Of a stretch of DNA of 64,000 nt, positions 59,946 through 64,000 are shown piece by piece. This stretch comes from Eopsaltria australis (lineage: Eukaryota; Chordata; Aves; Passeriformes; Petroicidae). A program made the position numbers and the translations under genes. The notes under the pieces were generated by a model. It worked only from the letters and a program-made list of their open reading frames with translations. It ran no database searches and was not told the origin of the DNA. The stretch is taken from positions 310,001 through 374,000 of the forward strand of contig JAVTVJ010001245.1 of the NCBI GenBank assembly GCA_034509425.1. The letters are read 5' to 3'. How positions within the stretch are numbered: position 1 is the stretch's first letter; every line of letters starts with the position of its first letter.

Positions 59946-62104
59946 ATCAGATTCATTCAGTTGCAGTGTCATTAATTGTTAAGATTCATGGGTCATGGGG
60001 AGACAGTATTTGTTAAGAGAGCACATGTACTGTGTAAGGATTAGAAAGTCCATACAAATTAATTCAGAGACCATGTATTGATGTTTAAGAGACTAACAAA
60101 TCACTTTCTTGTAGACTCAGCATTACTAGTGATTGAAGAGTGGTTATTACATGATTCATGGATGTGAAAGATAAATCCGTTTAAATTAGGTGAATTGCCA
60201 AATGAATCTGTATGTTTGAAGAAATATCCTCTGCTTGTAGTAACAATGCAAATTTAGATCACTTTAAAACCTGGTTTAGAAAAAAAATTACTATTTTATT
60301 TTATCCTTTAAAATCTCCAAGCTGCTATAAGTGCATATTTTAAAACTTACCATAAAATATCTCTAGCTTCCTATTGTGATAAGATAGACCCAGCATGGAT
60401 CATTATAAAACAGGATTGAACTAAATAATTTCCAAAGTAACTTTTATTCTAGTGGGTTTACTGAGAAGGGTAAGGCTGTTTGGATTGTAATTGAGACATC
60501 ACACATTGGTAAAATTAACACTTGGGCAAAGAAGTGGCATGAGGCCAGACCACTGCTTAAATCCCATTTAAGTCATTGATCTAAGAAGCTGAAGAGATTT
60601 GAAAGAGGCAGAACTTTTCTGCTTCATTTCTTGCCTGGAGACAAGTTTGACTATATGTGAAAAATAGAAGAATTTTCCTACAATTATGAAACTTGACTAA
60701 ATACACCTCAATAGTAATGAAAAACCAATAAGACCTGTATCAAAAAATTTCAAACAGAAGCAAACATGATGCCAGTGACTTATTTCATCAATGACTATTT
60801 CCTACAAAATTAGTGTTTATCTTGTAAAGTCAAATAAAGAATCATTATGCAATTGATCCCTGGCTTTTTCATTACATTTATACTCTAACTTAAATGTTTT
60901 GACTCAGTGTCTCAATCTCATAGAAGACAGTGTTTCTCTGCTAAAAGGGGTGATATAAGTATCATGCACACCTAACATATTTATTTTTTTGCTGAAGCAT
61001 AAAACAAAATTAGATAACCTCTTCCCCATTTTCCCTTCTTGCTGCTCTCTCCTATTGGCAGCCACTGCTTAAGATTTTATCTTCTGATGAATCCTGTTCA
61101 CATTTCTCATAAAGCCTTCCTGTGTGAGATCCCCTGCATAGAGACCTGTCTGGGGACATCCTTCCCAGTGAATTTAAAGGCTTCCCAGTTTAAACATACT
61201 GCAGGATGGAAATTCTCAGGAAGTTGTTTCAGGAAAAAATAATTTTGTGATCTTGACCTTACAGAACTTAATCTGTTCAGAAATGAGTTGTTAATTTCTC
61301 TCAGGGATTTGCTTAGTGCAGTATTTGAATTTTTATAATAAAAGTGCTTGCTGTAGAACAGGCAATAGGTATGACTAAAATATGACTGGGAACTATGGGA
61401 ATTTTTGTTACTGACACATGTGCTGTGTTGAGATAGACATATTATTAGGAATGAGGACTTGACTTCCTCTAATCCTCGCAGGTAAGATATTGCAGTACAA
61501 ATGTTTTCCAGTTTAGATTTCATGAACTTGCTCAGGGTCACTGTATAACAACAAGACACATTCCAGCAACTTTCACTCTGTCTCAGAGTTTTTGGTTGTA
61601 TCTAATGTATTGTAAGCTACCTGCAGAATTCATGAATATTTTGCATTGTGAGATAAGGAGTCTGCAGGAAAAAAAAAAATCTTATTTTTTTCCTTAAGCA
61701 GGGTTTCCCCTCACAAGTCTTCTGTTTCTTTATGTGAAAAAACACCTGTCAGCTGTTTAGAAAGCTTTTGAAATCTATTAAAAAGTTTTATATTTACAAA
61801 CTGAGCTCCCTATCATGTTAGGAGTTGTCAGGGAAAGAAATTATAGTACTCAAATAGAGTGGAGGAAGAACTGGAGGGATGCAGACAGACAGTGGTGATG
61901 GAAACACCCTGGAGCTTATAGCAGAGGAGCAGTGAAGTGGGTAGGCAGTTGGTTCTCCAGTGTTTCACAGCACCTCTCTGTCTTCTCTGTCTTCTTTAGA
62001 TAACTACTGCCCTTCAGCAATGTGCAGAGCACTGCTGGAAAGCTTGGCTAGAAATGTCAGCAAAAACTGGAGAAGAGATTATAAATACAATCTCAGAAAA
62101 GCAA
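59946..62104. other. No recognisable feature
   Basis: AT-rich sequence. The largest chance frame is 150 codons on the minus strand (61107-61559) and shows no familiar motif or coding-like composition. Confidence 0.5.
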
Positions 62105-62200
62105 ACTTGACATCTGTAAATCTGTGGGACCTGACAGGATGCATCCATGAGTGCTGAGTGATCTGGCAGACACCATCATGAAGCCAGTGAAAGTTAGAGT
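62105..62200 (+). mobile_element. CR1 LINE ORF2 relic, very short
   Basis: Plus-strand translation of about 62106-62189 gives LDICKSVGPDRMHP, then a stop, then VLSDLADTIMKPV. This is a clear match to the start of the CR1 reverse transcriptase ('LD.HKSMGPDGMHPRVLRELADVI..PL'). Flanking sequence on both sides is too diverged to extend the call. It lacks the CR1 3' end, which is unusual for an ordinary 5'-truncated insertion and suggests later deletion or decay. Confidence 0.7.
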
Positions 62201-64000
62201 TATGCAATATTATAAGAGAAAGGGAGAGGGGAAAGAGCGTGGTGATAGAAGATTTGTATTTCCATTTAATAGAGCAATTGTTGCTTATCTTTGTAGATCC
62301 CTTCCCCAAGAATTTGTGAAGGGAGATAAGAGAATACTATGAAAAAATAATGATGGTGATTGGATATTGTAATTACTTCTAAAGAGGAAGGAAAGAGGGG
62401 GGATTCTGGCACAAGAAAAATTCCAGTAACAATTCTCCACAGGCAGAAAATAATTTGTTTGAGGGCATAATTAATAGATTTAGAAAGTTAGAAAAGTACT
62501 TAGATTGTGAAATATTGTGAATAGACCTCTTTCCAGATGGATTAAGATTAATGGGTTCTCCAGCAGAGTATGAAACCCTATTGCTCACTGGAGAGAATTT
62601 GTTGCATCTAGATTTGTATGAAGTTTTGTTTCTTTACTCTCTTCCTTCCCTTGCTCCTATGGTTTCAGGGGAGAGTATGGGGAGAAAGAAGAGAAAAGAA
62701 AAGGATACCCCCAATTTTACTGTGGAATGGTGTCCATTATCTAAAAGGTATCCAAGCAGTCAAGACTAAATCAGATGGACAATGTGAGGCTATATACTGC
62801 ACAGGAATATTAATGGAGGGAAGGTGATATTATGCAAAAAACAATTAAATTATATACCAGTGCAGTTCAGAGAGTAGCATATCCAAACCAGGATACTTAA
62901 AAATCAATCAATACTTTTCTGTTACAGCTTCAGCACTGGGGGAACAGAAGAGAAGTAACTTGTGATATCCAAGAAATAGGGGTGAGCATCTTATTCAGAG
63001 TTTATTTTTAAGTGTTTCTTCACTGAAAACATGGAAAGGCATTTGGATCATTTTTATGATTTAAGTCAATAGAGAAATAACTAAAATGTGCCAATGCCCA
63101 CTACTTGTCATCACTAGTGGTGAAAAAGCACCCTTTTAAGATCAGATAAGCTTCAGAAATGCCAATTATCCAGCTCTTTTATTTTGTATTTCAGTTCTGA
63201 GGGAGCAGGGGCAACATGGCAATGTTATTTGATGTATCTCTGACCAATGAAAGGAAGCAAATTAAAACTATTGGTGGCAGATAAAACATAGTGATTTTGA
63301 AAATGTCTGTCAATAAAGGAAAAGCAGCTGCAATCATGCCAATAGTTCTAGAATTTTTGCCAACATGTGACCTTTCCGGTTTCCTAGAGAAGGCAAACTC
63401 ACATGAGTAAGAAGAAAGGACTATACATGTGAGCTTGCTGATTGTTTCCAGATTCCTGAGAAGGTTATAGCAGAGCTGCATAATTTTGCATTATACAAAA
63501 GCACTCAGATTATTTTTAATATTTCTTTTTTTGCATGTGCATGCTCAACATTATTTTCCCCTCTGTTCTCCTTTGTCATTTCCCTCTCATTTTTTGCTTA
63601 GAAAATTTTGAACTGAGTGGAATTCAACATTTCATATGTTTCCCTTTAGACTGAAAGTGCAGCGTAAGCCTAACAAAGTTCTATACCAAAACCTCATGTG
63701 AAATGGCATACCTATTACGAAAATTATGTTTTTTGCCCATCCATGTTTAAACTTGACAGTTAAGGCCAGCCTCAAATTTTTATTTTTTACTTTTTCTTGT
63801 CTTAGCATGTCTCCAGATCTCTGACTGGAACAAAATTTTTAAATAACATCATTTTATGCTAAAAAAGTGTCAGAAATTAAAGAATTGTTCACCCCTAAGC
63901 TGTATTTTTGAGTTTTGTCAGCCCTTGGTTGGGTAGTTCATTGGGCAAGGCAGCCTATTTACACATTTAGATGACACCCAAACTTCATTTCTGGGTCTTT
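62201..64000. other. No recognisable feature
   Basis: AT-rich sequence to the end of the window. The edges of the preceding CR1 relic might extend a little into it. No gene or repeat could be supported. Confidence 0.5.

Noticed and set aside
61107..61559. 150-codon minus-strand frame
   Set aside because: It has no motif, no splice or promoter context and low-complexity composition; frames of this length are expected by chance in 64 kb.
1..64000. CRISPR array, operons, bacterial promoters or a phage-type system
   Set aside because: No spaced direct repeats of the right size are present. The repeats are avian CR1 and ERV sequences, so the DNA is from a bird genome.

Overview
This window looks like ordinary non-coding DNA from a bird, most likely a songbird or another neoavian. 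The base composition is AT-rich, and I found no exon, RNA gene or open reading frame that looks like a cellular gene. What can be recognised is transposable-element debris typical of birds. It comprises about thirteen pieces of CR1 LINE retrotransposons, identified by ORF2 reverse-transcriptase motifs, an ORF1 esterase motif and the CR1 3' tail that ends in ATTCTRTG-like octamers. There are also about eight LTRs or LTR fragments of avian endogenous retroviruses, plus microsatellites. The bird assignment rests on the CR1 and LTR types. The songbird assignment is weaker and comes from resemblance of the LTRs to songbird families as I remember them.

Layout. 0-1.7 kb is a pile-up: a CR1 tail on the minus strand, a CR1 tail on the plus strand, two minus-strand CR1 ORF2 pieces in an order that does not match the element, and the 3' part of an ERVL-type LTR. 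A second LTR lies at 3.9-4.7 kb. A minus-strand CR1 with a decayed reverse transcriptase is at 6.8-7.9 kb. From 15.8 to 22.4 kb is the densest region. It holds two LTRs on opposite strands, then a composite CR1 (17.06-18.97 kb) in which ORF1 is joined to the ORF2 tail and whose 3' region carries an inverted copy of part of its own ORF1, then a long CR1 (20.9-22.4 kb). A minus-strand LTR of the same ERVL-type family follows at 23.1-23.6 kb. Two plus-strand CR1 pieces lie end to end at 26.2-28.0 kb.

From 28 to 39 kb and from 46 to 55.6 kb almost nothing is recognisable. Between these lie a two-part purine pentamer microsatellite beside an LTR U3 fragment (39.0-39.7 kb), two cytosine-run clusters (40.2 and 40.5 kb), a small CpG-rich spot (42.7 kb), a GC-richer block (43.4-43.8 kb) and an ERVL-type LTR with a near-perfect target duplication (44.5-45.1 kb) followed by a CR1 tail. 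The right end has a CR1 tail (55.6 kb), a (GA)n tract (56.9 kb), a solo LTR with a perfect 6-bp target duplication (59.06-59.47 kb), another CR1 tail and a very short ORF2 relic (62.1 kb).

No genes act together here. Every coding relic is frameshifted, stopped, truncated or has damaged catalytic residues, so none should make a working protein. The window could be an intergenic desert or a large intron. I found no evidence of a new biological system; the most unusual feature is the rearranged CR1 at 17-19 kb. Family names are given by eye without a repeat library.
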